A stretch of DNA of 64,000 nt from Brachybacterium sp042666875 (GCF_042666875.1 NZ_JBHTCX010000005.1:62001-126000); one strand, 5' to 3'. Positions 26,425 through 34,736 are shown, counted from the stretch's first letter. Made by a program: numbers and translations. The notes: generated by a model not told the origin, from the sequence alone.

Positions 26425-27059
26425 GCGCGAGCGTCGCCGGCGTGCCCGAGGGAGCCCGGGTCATCCTGGCCACCCACAACGCCAAGAAGCTGCACGAGCT
26501 GCAGCGCATCCTGGTGGCTGCGGTCCCCGGCCTGGAGGCCGAAGCCGTCATCTCCTCGGCGGGGATCGACCTGCCGGACGCGGTGGAGGAAGCGGTCACC
26601 TTCCAGGGCAACGCCCTGCTGAAGGCGCACTCCGCCGCCGAGGCGACCGGCCTGCTGGCGGTGGCCGACGATTCCGGTCTCTCCGTGGATGTGCTGGGCG
26701 GCTGCCCGGGCATCTTCTCGGCTCGCTGGAGCGGGCGCCACGGTGACGACGAAGCCAACAACGACCTGCTGCTCGCCCAGCTCGCGGACATCCCCGACGA
26801 GTACCGCACGGCACGGTTCGTGTGCGCGGCGGCGCTGGTGGCCCCCGACGGCACCGAGATCGTCGAGCGCGGCGTGATGACCGGCCGGCTGCTTCGCGAG
26901 CGCCACGGCGAGGGCGGCTTCGGGTACGACCCGATCTTCCTGCCCGACGGGGAGGGACGCTCGGCCGCCGAGCTCGCCCCCGAGCAGAAGGATGCGATCT
27001 CCCACCGCGGCGAAGCCTTCCGCGCCATCGCCGAGCACGTCGCCCAGCTCCTGGGCTGA
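26421..27059 (+). CDS. rdgB: Non-canonical purine NTP pyrophosphatase (RdgB/HAM1)
   Basis: 212 residues, ATG at 26421 overlapping the rph stop. Motifs: VILATHNAKKLHELQ (N-terminal), VADDSGLSVDVLGG with the catalytic Asp, GEGGFGYDPIFLP and ISHRGEAFRAI. It hydrolyses ITP, XTP and dITP to keep them out of nucleic acids. It is the last clear member of the murI operon. Confidence 0.95.
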   Translation: MSASVAGVPEGARVILATHNAKKLHELQRILVAAVPGLEAEAVISSAGIDLPDAVEEAVTFQGNALLKAHSAAEATGLLAVADDSGLSVDVLGGCPGIFSARWSGRHGDDEANNDLLLAQLADIPDEYRTARFVCAAALVAPDGTEIVERGVMTGRLLRERHGEGGFGYDPIFLPDGEGRSAAELAPEQKDAISHRGEAFRAIAEHVAQLLG

Positions 27060-27065
27060 GAAGTC

Positions 27066-28151
27066 ATGGCGCACGGCGTGAACCCAGCGGAGGCGCCGTG
27101 GCGCGAGGCCGTCGCTGCCATGGTCGGCGCCTCGAGCGTCGATCTCGAGGACGTTCGACGCGAACCCCTGGACTACGACGCGTTCCTGGCCCACCGTGAC
27201 GTGCACCGGCTGCGCGGTGCGGCCGTCACCGGCACCGGACGCCGGCCCTGGTCACTGATCGAGAAGGTGACAGAGGGCCCGGCGACGGCCTCGCCGTACC
27301 TGCTGGACAACGGCCGACGCGAGCACGCCGCCTACACCTCCGGCCTGCTCGAGGACCTGGCACCGTCGCTGGTGGCGCCGCGCCTGTACGGCTCGCAGGT
27401 CGAGGCCGACGGCCGGATCACGCTGTGGCTCGAAGAGATCCGCGACGAGGCGCCCCGGCCCCTGGAGGCCGAGTCGCTGCTGGCGATCTCGCGAGATCTC
27501 GGCGCGATGGCGGGACGATGGCTGGACCGGGTCCCGTCTCACCCCTGGCTGTTCACCGGCTGGATCGACCGGCACGCGCAGCCGGAGGCGATGGAGGCCG
27601 GACTGGCCACTCTGGAGCGCGCGAAGACGCCATCGAGCCTCTCGTGGACCGGCCGCGAGGGCGAGTCACAGGAGCTGATCCGCGCGCAGCCCCGCGTGCG
27701 CGCGATTCTCGAGGCGCTCCCGCAGACGCTGTGCCACCACGACGCGGTGGGCGCGAACACTCTGCGCAGCGGCGGTCGCAGCGCGCTGATCGACTGGGAG
27801 TCGGTGGGACCGGGCCCGGTGGGCGCGGATCTCGCGTCCGTGCTGTTCGCCTCCGTCCGGCGCGGCGACGCGTCGGCGCACGTGGTCCGCTCGCTCGTCG
27901 AGGACGCCTTCGACGCCTACGTCGAGGGGCTGCGCTCCGAAGACGCGGAGGCCGACGTCGCTGCCGCTCGCCGTGGATGCGACGCCGCGATCTGCCTGCG
28001 CTGGAAGCTCGCCGCCGACGTCGCCGAGACGGCCCTGGAGGGCCGCCCGGCGCGGCGGGGGAGCGCGCCGGAGGAATCTCCCGAGCAGGCGCTCGAAGAG
28101 CTCACGCAGCTGGTCGGCATCCTGCTGGACGCGGCCCGACGCGTTCTCTAG
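27066..28151 (+). CDS. Aminoglycoside-phosphotransferase-like kinase family protein
   Basis: 361 residues, six bases after rdgB and probably co-transcribed. It has a kinase-like fold: LCHHDAVGANTL fits the catalytic-loop pattern HxDxxxxN, and IDWESVGPGPVGADLAS gives the metal-binding Asp. The N-terminal lobe has WLEEIRDEAPRPLE. A true ATP-binding Gly loop is not clear. The family includes antibiotic, choline and sugar kinases, so the substrate is unknown and resistance should not be assumed. Confidence 0.75.
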   Translation: MAHGVNPAEAPWREAVAAMVGASSVDLEDVRREPLDYDAFLAHRDVHRLRGAAVTGTGRRPWSLIEKVTEGPATASPYLLDNGRREHAAYTSGLLEDLAPSLVAPRLYGSQVEADGRITLWLEEIRDEAPRPLEAESLLAISRDLGAMAGRWLDRVPSHPWLFTGWIDRHAQPEAMEAGLATLERAKTPSSLSWTGREGESQELIRAQPRVRAILEALPQTLCHHDAVGANTLRSGGRSALIDWESVGPGPVGADLASVLFASVRRGDASAHVVRSLVEDAFDAYVEGLRSEDAEADVAAARRGCDAAICLRWKLAADVAETALEGRPARRGSAPEESPEQALEELTQLVGILLDAARRVL

Positions 28152-28190
28152 AGGGTCGAGGTCAGCTCCCGCGAGCGGGCCGTCAGCGCC

Positions 28191-28733
28191 TCAGGTGGCG
28201 CCGACGTAGGCGAGGGCACGGCGCACGATCAGGTCGCGGCCACCGGTCATCTCCTCGAGCGGAGAGGGCTCCGCCAGCAGCTCGTCGAGCCCGAACCACG
28301 CCATCTCCAGCGCGTCCTCCTGCGGGGCCGTCTCCCCGTCGATCGGGACGATGTAGGCCATGGAGATGGCGTGCTGGCGCTGATCGTGGAACGGCGAGAT
28401 CCCCGGGGTGGGGAAGTACTCCGCGACCGTGAAGGGCACGGGGGAGACCGGGATGCGCGGCAGCGCCATCGGCCCCAGGTCCTTCTCGATGTGCCGGGAG
28501 ATGGCCTCGCGGACCGTCTCGTGGATCAGCACCCGCCCGGAGACGATGGCGCGCACGATCTGCCCGCCCCCGTCGGCCCGCAGCAGCAGTCCGACCTCGA
28601 CGACGCTGCCGTCCAGGTCGGTGCGCACCGGCACGATGTCCACGTACGGGATCGGGAGACGGCGACGCAGTTCCTCGATGCCCTCGGGTTCGAACCATGC
28701 GCCCTCGGTGTCCACGGCGGTGCGGTTGGTCAT
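28191..28733 (-). CDS. NUDIX-like hydrolase, DUF4916 family
   Basis: 180 residues from the ATG at 28733, overlapping the stop of the histidine phosphatase gene (ATGA). The pattern PIPYVDIVPVRTDLDGSVVEVGLLLR, VSGRVLIHETVREAISRHIEKDLG and PFHDQRQHAISMAYIVPIDG matches DUF4916, a NUDIX branch of actinobacteria. The canonical NUDIX box (GX5EX7REUXEEXGU) is degenerate. The substrate is unknown. Confidence 0.8.
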   Translation of the reverse strand: MTNRTAVDTEGAWFEPEGIEELRRRLPIPYVDIVPVRTDLDGSVVEVGLLLRADGGGQIVRAIVSGRVLIHETVREAISRHIEKDLGPMALPRIPVSPVPFTVAEYFPTPGISPFHDQRQHAISMAYIVPIDGETAPQEDALEMAWFGLDELLAEPSPLEEMTGGRDLIVRRALAYVGAT

Positions 28734-29404
28734 CGGGTACCTCCCTGGAGAGCGTCGGTCGGGTCCTGGTCGGCGACGGCCTGGGCCGCCTCGGGCTTCT
28801 CGGCGAAGAATCGGGGGTTGCGGTCGCGGGAGGGGACTTCCACCTCGTTGTCGACCGCCCTGCCCGCGATCATGCGGATCCGCCAGGTGGTGTCCTCGAG
28901 CTCGATCACCGAGAGGGTCGCGTTCGGGATCGAGGGCAGGGGCCGCTCGATGATGCCCGACAGCAGGAACCGGATGAGCGTCCCGTGCGCGACGACGAGC
29001 ACCTTCTGACCGGGGAAGCGCTCCTCCAGCGCTTCGAGCGCGTCATAGCCGCGATCGGCGACGGCCTGGTAGTCCTCGCGGCCCGGGAAGGACCGGTCGG
29101 GGTAGAGCTCCTGCATCTCCTCGACCGGCCGGCCCTCGGCCTCGCCCCAGTCGATCTCCACCAGCTTCGCCTCGGTGCCGCCGAAGGGGATGCCGTGGTC
29201 CGCCGCGATGATCCGCGCCGTGTGCTCGGCTCGCTGCAGCGGCGAGGAGACGACCACGTCCCAGACCATGTCGGGCAGCTCGTCGAAGGCGCGGTGGGCC
29301 TGTTCGACACCGGTCTCGTTCAGCGGCATGTCCGAGGAGCCCTGGAACAGGTTGTGGAGGTTGTAGTCCGTCTGCCCATGGCGGACGAGCCCGAACAGGG
29401 TCAT
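28730..29404 (-). CDS. Histidine phosphatase family protein
   Basis: 224 residues from the ATG at 29404, with GAGGAG upstream. The catalytic motif is LVRHGQTDYNLHNLFQGSSD (RHG), with the second His in VLVVAHGTLIRFLLSG and a Glu in the family loop. The enzyme family includes phosphoglycerate mutase-like phosphatases. It is co-transcribed with the NUDIX gene. Its promoter lies in or beside the 26-bp att duplication at 29435, which is 31 bases upstream of the start. The island has therefore replaced its native upstream DNA. Confidence 0.88.
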   Translation of the reverse strand: MTLFGLVRHGQTDYNLHNLFQGSSDMPLNETGVEQAHRAFDELPDMVWDVVVSSPLQRAEHTARIIAADHGIPFGGTEAKLVEIDWGEAEGRPVEEMQELYPDRSFPGREDYQAVADRGYDALEALEERFPGQKVLVVAHGTLIRFLLSGIIERPLPSIPNATLSVIELEDTTWRIRMIAGRAVDNEVEVPSRDRNPRFFAEKPEAAQAVADQDPTDALQGGTR

Positions 29405-29434
29405 GAAGCGTCTCCTCGGAAAAGGGGTGTGTTC

Positions 29435-29460
29435 CGTGCGCGAGAAGGGACTCGAACCCT
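29435..29460. repeat. attL: duplicated 3' end of tRNA-Leu (26 bp)
   Basis: These 26 bases are identical to 35202-35227. They cover the T-arm, acceptor stem and discriminator of tRNA-Leu, minus the rest of the gene. The first bases beyond it (29461 on) no longer match the tRNA, so this is a recombination scar and not a second tRNA. Confidence 0.88.
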
Positions 29461-29564
29461 GCTCCCACATCGTCGGGACCAGCGTATACGCACGGCACCG
29501 TGGGTTCACGCCTCCCTGCCGTTCCCCCGGCTTCTCCGTGAACCGGCCGGGTTCTCTGCCACTG

Positions 29565-29705
29565 GTTTGCGGGTTCGGGCCCTCGGGTGAAGGCCTCGTA
29601 GTAAAGCGTCTCGAACTCTATCGGGGTGAGCATCCCGAGAGAGCCGTGGAGGCGCCGGTTGTTGTACCAGTTAACCCATCCGGCCGTTGCGTTCTCGACG
29701 CCTGC
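29565..29705 (-). pseudogene. IS3-family transposase OrfB remnant (C-terminal)
   Basis: Reading the minus strand gives VENATAGWVNWYNNRRLHG, then LGMLTPIEFETLYYEAF, the C-terminal end of an IS3-type DDE transposase (WYN..R.H..L, TP..FE..Y). Nothing upstream of about 29705 continues the domain, and the frame runs on without a normal stop. It is a fragment from another IS copy than the one at 31.9 kb, judged by its different C-terminal sequence. The 104 bases between it and attL hold nothing recognised. Confidence 0.75.
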
Positions 29706-29739
29706 GAGGGTGCGGTAGTTGAAAAACCGCGATCTCGCC

Positions 29740-29862
29740 GGTTCGGGGGTTGACCTTGATGAGGTGGTAGACCTCGCGGATGACGTAGCGCTTCAGTCAA
29801 CGGACGACGTCGCGCTTGCTCCTGCCTTCGGCCGCCCGACGGGCGACGTAAGCGGCATAGAT
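29740..29862 (-). pseudogene. IS110-like transposase remnant with an in-frame TGA
   Basis: On the minus strand, YVARRAAEGRSKRDVVR is followed by TGA (29797-29799) and then LKRYVIREVYHLI in the same frame. The pattern resembles the C-terminus of IS110-type transposases, where a Cys codon (TGC) would be expected at the TGA. The upstream side is fused to the VOC gene. The family label is tentative. Confidence 0.5.
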
Positions 29863-30120
29863 CCCGTAGCGAGCCGCACGAGCGGTGAAGCCCGGCAGAT
29901 CCTCGACGAAGAGCGTGACCCGAGAGCGCCCCGCACCTTCTGGATCGAGCTCGGTGTAGATGTGACATAGATCAGACATCGTCCAGACGCGCCCGGTCTC
30001 ATTCGGCGCGAATGCCGGAGCACCAAAGAACGCCTCGAACCCGCTTTCAGCGACATCGAGGTCGCTCACGGCCAAGCCTGCGAACAATCGCGCGCCGGAG
30101 AGTTCGGGTGCCACACTCAC
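29797..30120 (-). pseudogene. Truncated VOC (glyoxalase-like) protein joined to IS remnant
   Basis: 107 residues from the ATG at 30120. The first 85 or so (LFAGLAVSDLDVAESGFEAFFGAPAF, then SRVTLFVEDLPGFTARA) read as the N-terminal part of a VOC-fold protein, homologous to the glyoxalase/bleomycin-resistance superfamily. The tail is the IS remnant of the previous entry, and the second half of the fold is missing, so it is probably not functional. It overlaps the NTF2-like gene by four bases. Confidence 0.65.
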
Positions 30121-30488
30121 CAGACGTCCCCCTCGGCCAGCGGAACGACCCAGGCCCGGCGCTCACAGATCAGACCTTCTCGCATCACGAAGACCTCTGC
30201 CATGGCCAACCGCTTCATCGATCCATCCGGTTGGGGCACACGCCCCCGAAGCTCAGCCATGATCGTCTCGTGCTCTTCCACCATCCGCACCACCTCCAGC
30301 TCGGGGTCTCCAGCAAACCCCGGGCCCTCGATGGCGGCATCATAGGCAGCCTTTCCTTCCAGTACGAAAGCGCCAAATACCGTCCAACGGATGTCATCGG
30401 TCAAGCAGGCCAAGATCTGATCATGATCCGTGCGCCGGAAACCATCGAGATAACGCTCTACGGTCTGCTTGTTAGGACTCGTTTCCAT
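30117..30488 (-). CDS. SnoaL/NTF2-like protein
   Basis: 123 residues. The cone-fold pattern is clear: NKQTVERYLDGFRRTDHDQILACLTDDIRWTVFG, an ELEVVRMVEEHETIMAELRG strand pair, then AEVFVMREGLICERRAW. Members range from polyketide cyclases to small-molecule binders. No catalytic assignment is possible. It is third in the island operon on the minus strand, between GNAT and VOC. Confidence 0.8.
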   Translation of the reverse strand: METSPNKQTVERYLDGFRRTDHDQILACLTDDIRWTVFGAFVLEGKAAYDAAIEGPGFAGDPELEVVRMVEEHETIMAELRGRVPQPDGSMKRLAMAEVFVMREGLICERRAWVVPLAEGDVW

Positions 30489-30562
30489 GTGATTCTTCCT
30501 CCTCGTCGCAGCGATTATGCTGCCTCGTCGTCACCGGGCTGCCGAAAGGTGTCCGGCACAAC

Positions 30563-31075
30563 TCATGCGCCGTTCAAATCGACATGCATCTCGAAGTTTG
30601 GCACCAGGATGCCACGGACTATGTTGATACGGTTCTCACGGTTAACCACGAAGCCGCTCCGCGCGAAGGCAGCTCGTGCGCCACGACTCGCTCGGGTGGT
30701 GACGCGCGTGCACCCACGCCGTCGCGCTTCAGCCAGCGCCGCCGCGATCAGCTCCTGGGCGACGCCGCGTCCGCCGACTCGGGGAGCGACGAACAGCATG
30801 TCCACCTCGGCTTCGTCGGTTAGGTCGCAGAAAGCCACGAGCGCGCCCTCCCACTCGGCCACGATCGTCCAGGCACGCGAGCGAGCAGGGGCCCAAGTTG
30901 CCACATCCAGTTGTGGAGGACACCATGCGTTGATCTGATCGGGGCGGTAGTGTGCCGACGCGGTCTCTCGGATGGCGCGCACGTAGACCTTGAGGGTGTG
31001 CTGTGCATCCGCGCCGCGATATCGTCTGATCTTCAGCGGCAACTGAGCACCGTGAGCGGCTTCGAGACAACTCAC
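30563..31075 (-). CDS. GNAT family N-acetyltransferase
   Basis: 170 residues from the GTG at 31075, which overlaps the stop of the DHFR-like gene (GTGA), supporting this start. The acetyl-CoA loop is VAPRVGGRGVAQELIAAAL (R/Q-x-x-G-x-A type), after LTDEAEVDMLFVA. The substrate is unknown. The gene is second in the island operon. Its base composition is more mixed than in the chromosomal genes. Confidence 0.85.
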   Translation of the reverse strand: MSCLEAAHGAQLPLKIRRYRGADAQHTLKVYVRAIRETASAHYRPDQINAWCPPQLDVATWAPARSRAWTIVAEWEGALVAFCDLTDEAEVDMLFVAPRVGGRGVAQELIAAALAEARRRGCTRVTTRASRGARAAFARSGFVVNRENRINIVRGILVPNFEMHVDLNGA

Positions 31076-31698
31076 CCTACTGCCGAGACACCCTCGTAGG
31101 CCGCGAAATCCGGCCTCCCCCGCGTCTCGAAGACCTGGATGGTCAGCCCCTGAGGTGTCGTGCGGCTGCTCATGAGTTCGAAGCCGAGCGGGGCCGCGCC
31201 ATCGGGGAACAGCCGTCGGCCCTGCCCTACGACCACGGGCGCTACGACCAACCGCAGCTCGTCGACGAGGCCGGCCGAGAATAGGCTCTGGGCCAGCGAC
31301 GAGCTACCGTGCACCTGCAGGTCGCGGCCTGGTTGGGCTTTGAGGCCAGCGATCTGCGCCTCGACATCCCCGGTCACGATGGTGGTGGGATTCCACTCGC
31401 CGTCAGCAAGGGTCTGCGTAGCGACATACTTCGGCAGATTGTTCATCCGCACTGCGAAGGGGTCCGCGGGATCAGTGATCTGGGGCCAGTCACGGGCAAA
31501 CGGCTCGTAGGTGCGTCGGCCGAGCAGGAGCGCATCGGCATGCTCCAACCAGTCGGAAGCCTGATCCACGAATGTTGCGTCCATGTGCGGTACCAGCCAC
31601 CCGCCTCGTGTGAATCCTCCGCTGGGATCCTCCTGCGGCGAGCCTGGGCCTTGCGAGACCCCGTCTAGACTCACGAACCGCATAACGGTCAACTTCAT
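31072..31698 (-). CDS. Dihydrofolate reductase family protein (RibD C-terminal-like)
   Basis: 208 residues from the ATG at 31698, with AAGGAG upstream. The RibD_C pattern MKLTVMRFVSLDGVSQGPGS, LLLGRRTYEPFARDWP, LQVHGSSSLAQSLFSAGLVDEL and APVVVGQGRRLFPDG is clear. It probably binds NADPH. Members in accessory DNA are usually uncharacterised reductases, so a role in folate is not implied. It is the first gene of the island operon. Confidence 0.88.
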   Translation of the reverse strand: MKLTVMRFVSLDGVSQGPGSPQEDPSGGFTRGGWLVPHMDATFVDQASDWLEHADALLLGRRTYEPFARDWPQITDPADPFAVRMNNLPKYVATQTLADGEWNPTTIVTGDVEAQIAGLKAQPGRDLQVHGSSSLAQSLFSAGLVDELRLVVAPVVVGQGRRLFPDGAAPLGFELMSSRTTPQGLTIQVFETRGRPDFAAYEGVSAVG

Positions 31699-31942
31699 TG
31701 TGGAACTCCTTCTGGATGAGAGCCGTGCCGTACACCATGCCGCGATCGCCGCAGCGACACAACGGACGTCGCTCCTAGACTTTGAGGCAAGCGACGCACC
31801 GGAACATCCGCCATCAAGGTCGATCAGCATCACCCAATCGGGCGATAGTGAAGCACTGCTGGGACTGCCGCACGGGACTGCTGCACGGATAGGTGACATC
31901 TGATCTGGCTTGCCCGCTGGGCGGCCAGGAAGGATGTGCACC

Positions 31943-32206
31943 GTGCCCGCTCCCTATCCCCAGGAGTTCCGCGACGATGTCGTGCGAGTGGCCCGGTCCC
32001 GCGAGGACGGCGTCACGATCGCGCAGATCGCCAAGGACTTCGGCGTCCACGAGATGACGCTGCAGAAATGGCTGCGCCAAGCCGACATCGAGGACGGCAA
32101 CCGGCCCGGCAAGACCCGCGAGGAGTCGGCCGAGCTGCGTGATGCCCGTAAGCGGATCCGGCTGCTGGAGCAGGAGAACGAGGTCCTCCGCCACGCAGCG
32201 GCCTAG
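31943..32206 (+). pseudogene. IS3 OrfA (HTH, truncated by TAG)
   Basis: 87 residues from the GTG at 31943, with AGGAAGG upstream; an ATG at 31934 is also in frame. The HTH is REDGVTIAQIAKDFGVHEMTLQKWLRQ, followed by a leucine-zipper-like KRIRLLEQENEVLRHAAA. In related elements OrfA runs on as YLSQANLP; here a TAG stands where the Tyr codon is expected (32204-32206). It is the DNA-binding subunit of the transposase. Confidence 0.8.
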
Positions 32207-32225
32207 CTGTCCCAGGCGAACCTGC

Positions 32226-33130
32226 CGTCAAAGGCTCTACCCGCTCGTGAGCGAGCTCGCCGCCGACAAGATCCGTGTCGCGGTGTCCCTGCGGGTGCTG
32301 AAGCTCTCCCGCCAGCCCTACTACCGCTGGCGGAAACAACAGGTCACCGAGACCGAGCTGATCGAGGCCTACCGTGCGAACGCGCTGTTCGACGCGCACC
32401 GCGACGACCCCGAGTTCGGGCACAGATTCCTCGCCGGTGAAGCGGCCGAGCGTGGCGAGGTCGTCTGTGAGCGGACCGCGTGGAGGACCTGCCGGGACAA
32501 TCAGTGGTACTCCGCCTTCGGGAAAAGCGGGGGAAGAATGGCAAGAGGCCGGGCCCGCCCGTGCACGATGACCTCGTCAAGCGGGACTTCACCGCCGATG
32601 ACGTCAACGAGCTGTGGCTGACCGACATTCTCCCGCAAGCGGGAGGTGCCCCCTCCGAGCACCCCACCGATGAGGGCAAGCTCTACCTCTGCGCGATCAA
32701 AGACGCGTTCTCCGGGCGGATCGTCGGCTACTCGATGGACTCGCGGATGAAAGCCCGCCTCGCAGTGAACGCCCTGGACAGCGCCGCATCGCGACGCGGT
32801 GACACAGTGGAATGCATCGTGCATTCCGACCGCGGGTCGCAGTTTCGGGCGCGGAAGTTCGTGCGCGCTCTCAACTGTCATCACCTCATCGGATCGATGG
32901 GCCAAGTCGGTGCCGCCGGGGACAACGCGGCCATGGAATCGTTCTTTGCTCTACTGCAGAAGAACGTGCTGAACCGGCGTCGCTGGCGGACCCGCGAGGA
33001 GCTCCGGATCGCGATCATCAGCTGGATCGAACGCACCTATCACCGACGCCGCCGGCAGGCCCGCCTGGGCCGATTGACCCCCATCGAATACGAGACCATC
33101 ATGAACCCGACCGTCACCCTGGCGGCATAA
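32226..33130 (+). pseudogene. IS3 OrfB transposase, frameshifted and interrupted
   Basis: The first part (32226 to about 32521) reads RLYPLVSELAADKIRVAVSL...CRDNQWYSAFGK. The second, in another frame, reads KRGKNGKRPGPPVHDDL to the end at 33130. The change sits at a run of four A (about 32519-32522), where one more A would restore the frame. The second part has the DDE core: WLTD, VHSDRGSQFRARKF, and AMESFFALLQKNVL. An extra 24 bases follow the first catalytic Asp. Confidence 0.8.
32630..32645. repeat. Small hairpin inserted beside the transposase active site
   Basis: CTCCCGC, AA, GCGGGAG forms a perfect 7-bp stem. It sits just after the first catalytic Asp codon (32624-32626) and belongs to an in-frame gain of 24 bases (LPQAGGAPS replaces Thr) relative to the family pattern WLTDITEHPTDEGK. 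Confidence 0.6.
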
Positions 33131-33264
33131 CACCGCAACTGTCACCTATCCGTGCAGCAGTCCCTTCCAGCGATGATCAAGCACCAGCAGAGCGGTGAGG
33201 ACGGAGCCGTTCTTGCGGGTGCGACTCGTCTCCCCCCTCGACGACCGAGTCGTTCTCCGGGAAG

Positions 33265-33300
33265 CCCCCGCTCTCCGAACCCCCGCCGGGAGAGCGGGGG
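33265..33300. terminator. Strong hairpin after the IS element
   Basis: A 12-bp stem (33265-33276 with 33289-33300, CCCCCGCTCTCC against GGAGAGCGGGGG) with a 12-base loop lies 101 bases beyond the IS3 right end and 30 bases before the next small gene. It could insulate that gene from IS transcription. There is no U tract, so the terminator call is moderate. Confidence 0.5.
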
Positions 33301-33318
33301 TGTCCTGCGTGGTGGAGC

Positions 33319-33324
33319 TATGAT
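33319..33324 (+). promoter_or_regulatory. -10 box TATGAT of a leaderless small gene
   Basis: TATGAT, six bases, then the ATG at 33331. This near-consensus box is the main support for the small gene downstream. Confidence 0.45.
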
Positions 33325-33330
33325 CGCGTC

Positions 33331-33516
33331 ATGGATCCCGCACTCGTAGGGGCACTGACGATGTTGCTTGTCTGGGCGATCGTAGTGCTCGGTGCTGTGC
33401 TGCTACTGATCGAGGCGTACTGGCTCGCCCGAGGGGCCGCCGCTGGACGATTCCAGCACGTGATCTCGTGCGTCCACCCGAAGGGCAACGACCTGGACCC
33501 TGTCGGCTTGCAGTGA
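33331..33516 (+). CDS. Possible small single-TM protein
   Basis: 61 residues. One hydrophobic segment (GALTMLLVWAIVVLGAVLLL, about 7-27) is followed by a polar tail ending KGNDLDPVGLQ. It has a well-placed leaderless-type promoter but no known family, and overlapping frames on the other strand are open. It may be a fragment of a larger gene lost from the island. Confidence 0.35.
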   Translation: MDPALVGALTMLLVWAIVVLGAVLLLIEAYWLARGAAAGRFQHVISCVHPKGNDLDPVGLQ

Positions 33517-33737
33517 GGTCTCCCGGCCGCCCCAGATCTCCAGTCTTCCGGCTCGTTTTCATTCCGATCGGTCGGCTCCTTTGAGCCCACCGCCCACCTG
33601 GGGCTAGGTTGTGACTCAGTACACGCAGTCGACAGGATGATCAGTGTGCACTCGCTGTCATCGAAGCTCCCGTAGACGTCACGCTTCTCGTGCCCTCGCG
33701 GCACCTGAGCGAGGCTCACGCGATCGGAGGATTGTTG

Positions 33738-34217
33738 ATGAATACCCCTGACCGCTCTCCCACTGTGAATGATCTCGGCCGTACTCCAGTACAGATCGCG
33801 GCTCTGGTGTACGGTGCCGTGTTTTTCCTCGTCGGGATAGCCGGGTTTATTCCCGGCCTGACCACCGACGTCGGCTCGATGCAGTTTGCGGGGCATCATT
33901 CTGAAGCGATGCTACTGGGCATTTTCCAGGTATCGATCCTGCACAACGTCGTGCACCTGCTGTACGGTGTCGCAGGGGTCGCCCTAGCCAGCCGCGCATC
34001 CCTCGCCCGCCTCTATTTGCTGATCGGCGGCATCGTCTACCTGGTGCTGTGGATCTACGGCCTCGTCATCGGCGAGGAGTCGATGGCCAACTTCGTGCCG
34101 CTGAACACCGCCGATAACTGGCTCCATTTCGTCCTCGGCGTCACCATGATCGCGCTGTCGTTCCTCCCTCGCCGTCGACCAGGCCGCGCCGTCACCGCGA
34201 CCCAGCACGACGGGTAA
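33738..34217 (+). CDS. DUF4383 membrane protein
   Basis: 159 residues from the ATG at 33738, with GGAGG at 33726-33730. Four membrane segments: about 20-40, 60-85, 90-110 and 125-145. The conserved PVQIAALVYGAVFFLVGIAG, then FQVSILHNVVHLLYGVAGV and NTADNWLHFVLGVTMIAL fit DUF4383, a family of actinobacterial membrane proteins often linked to stress. Function is unknown. The intergenic stretch before it (33517-33737) holds nothing recognised. Confidence 0.85.
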   Translation: MNTPDRSPTVNDLGRTPVQIAALVYGAVFFLVGIAGFIPGLTTDVGSMQFAGHHSEAMLLGIFQVSILHNVVHLLYGVAGVALASRASLARLYLLIGGIVYLVLWIYGLVIGEESMANFVPLNTADNWLHFVLGVTMIALSFLPRRRPGRAVTATQHDG

Positions 34218-34384
34218 TCGAGAGGGTTTCGACGCCTGAGCCCACCGACCCGCTCTGCGTCTCTCTGGCACCGCGGAACGGCTCAACCGGGTCGAGTAGG
34301 CCGCCGAGCCGCGACAGGCGCGTTGAACAAGCAATATGGCCCGCCCGTTTGACAACCGCACCACCACACTGAATGGAGAACATC

Positions 34385-34627
34385 ATGCTGAAGATGCTGA
34401 GTGACCTCGGGTTGAGGTCGGATCATATGTACACCGCTGGTTTTGCGTCGATCGGCCTGACGGTCGCCCAGTGGACAATGTCCGCCATGAAGTCCAGTGA
34501 CTCGCGCGCTCAGGCCGACCGCTGGGGGCTATTCGTCGGTCAATGGGCGCCAACATTTTTCGTGCTGGGCGTCGCTATGAAGCTCGAGGAGCAGCGCTCA
34601 CTGCCCGCCCTCGGCAAGAAGGGCTAG
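34385..34627 (+). CDS. Small conserved membrane-associated protein
   Basis: 80 residues from the ATG at 34385, with GGAG six bases before it; an ATG at 34373 would place the SD inside the coding part. It has two moderately hydrophobic segments (MYTAGFASIGLTVAQWTM and GLFVGQWAPTFFVLGVAM) and ends in a charged tail. No family name is known to me. It follows DUF4383 in the same direction after 167 bases and may share its regulation. Confidence 0.6.
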   Translation: MLKMLSDLGLRSDHMYTAGFASIGLTVAQWTMSAMKSSDSRAQADRWGLFVGQWAPTFFVLGVAMKLEEQRSLPALGKKG

Positions 34628-34650
34628 CAGCTACCGCGCGTCGTAGCAGT

Positions 34651-34686
34651 GGAAGGTGGGGGCGAAACGAATTGCCCCCACCTTCC
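34651..34686 (+). terminator. Terminator after the small membrane protein gene
   Basis: A perfect 13-bp stem, GGAAGGTGGGGGC (34651-34663) and its complement (34674-34686), with a 10-base loop, 24 bases after the stop at 34627. Confidence 0.85.
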
Positions 34687-34736
34687 GCTCGTCCGCAGCA
34701 GTCCAAGACTTCGCCGCAAGGCAGTCCGATGTGGCA

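Larger units (their letters stand above)
31874..33164 (+). mobile_element. IS3-family insertion sequence, decayed (about 1.29 kb)
   Basis: 25-bp perfect terminal inverted repeats at 31874-31898 and 33140-33164 enclose orfA and orfB of an IS3-type element. The first 13 bases of the left repeat are nearly duplicated just outside (31861-31873, one mismatch). No clear target duplication is seen. The coding part carries a premature TAG, two frame changes and a hairpin insertion (see next entries), so it is likely inactive unless complemented in trans. Confidence 0.88.

Noticed and set aside
27066..28151. Aminoglycoside resistance gene
   Set aside because: The kinase-like fold is shared by many housekeeping enzymes and the context is a nucleotide/RNA operon; resistance cannot be inferred.
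29435..29460. A second tRNA-Leu gene
   Set aside because: Only the 3' 24 bases of the tRNA are present; the rest does not fold, so it is an att scar.
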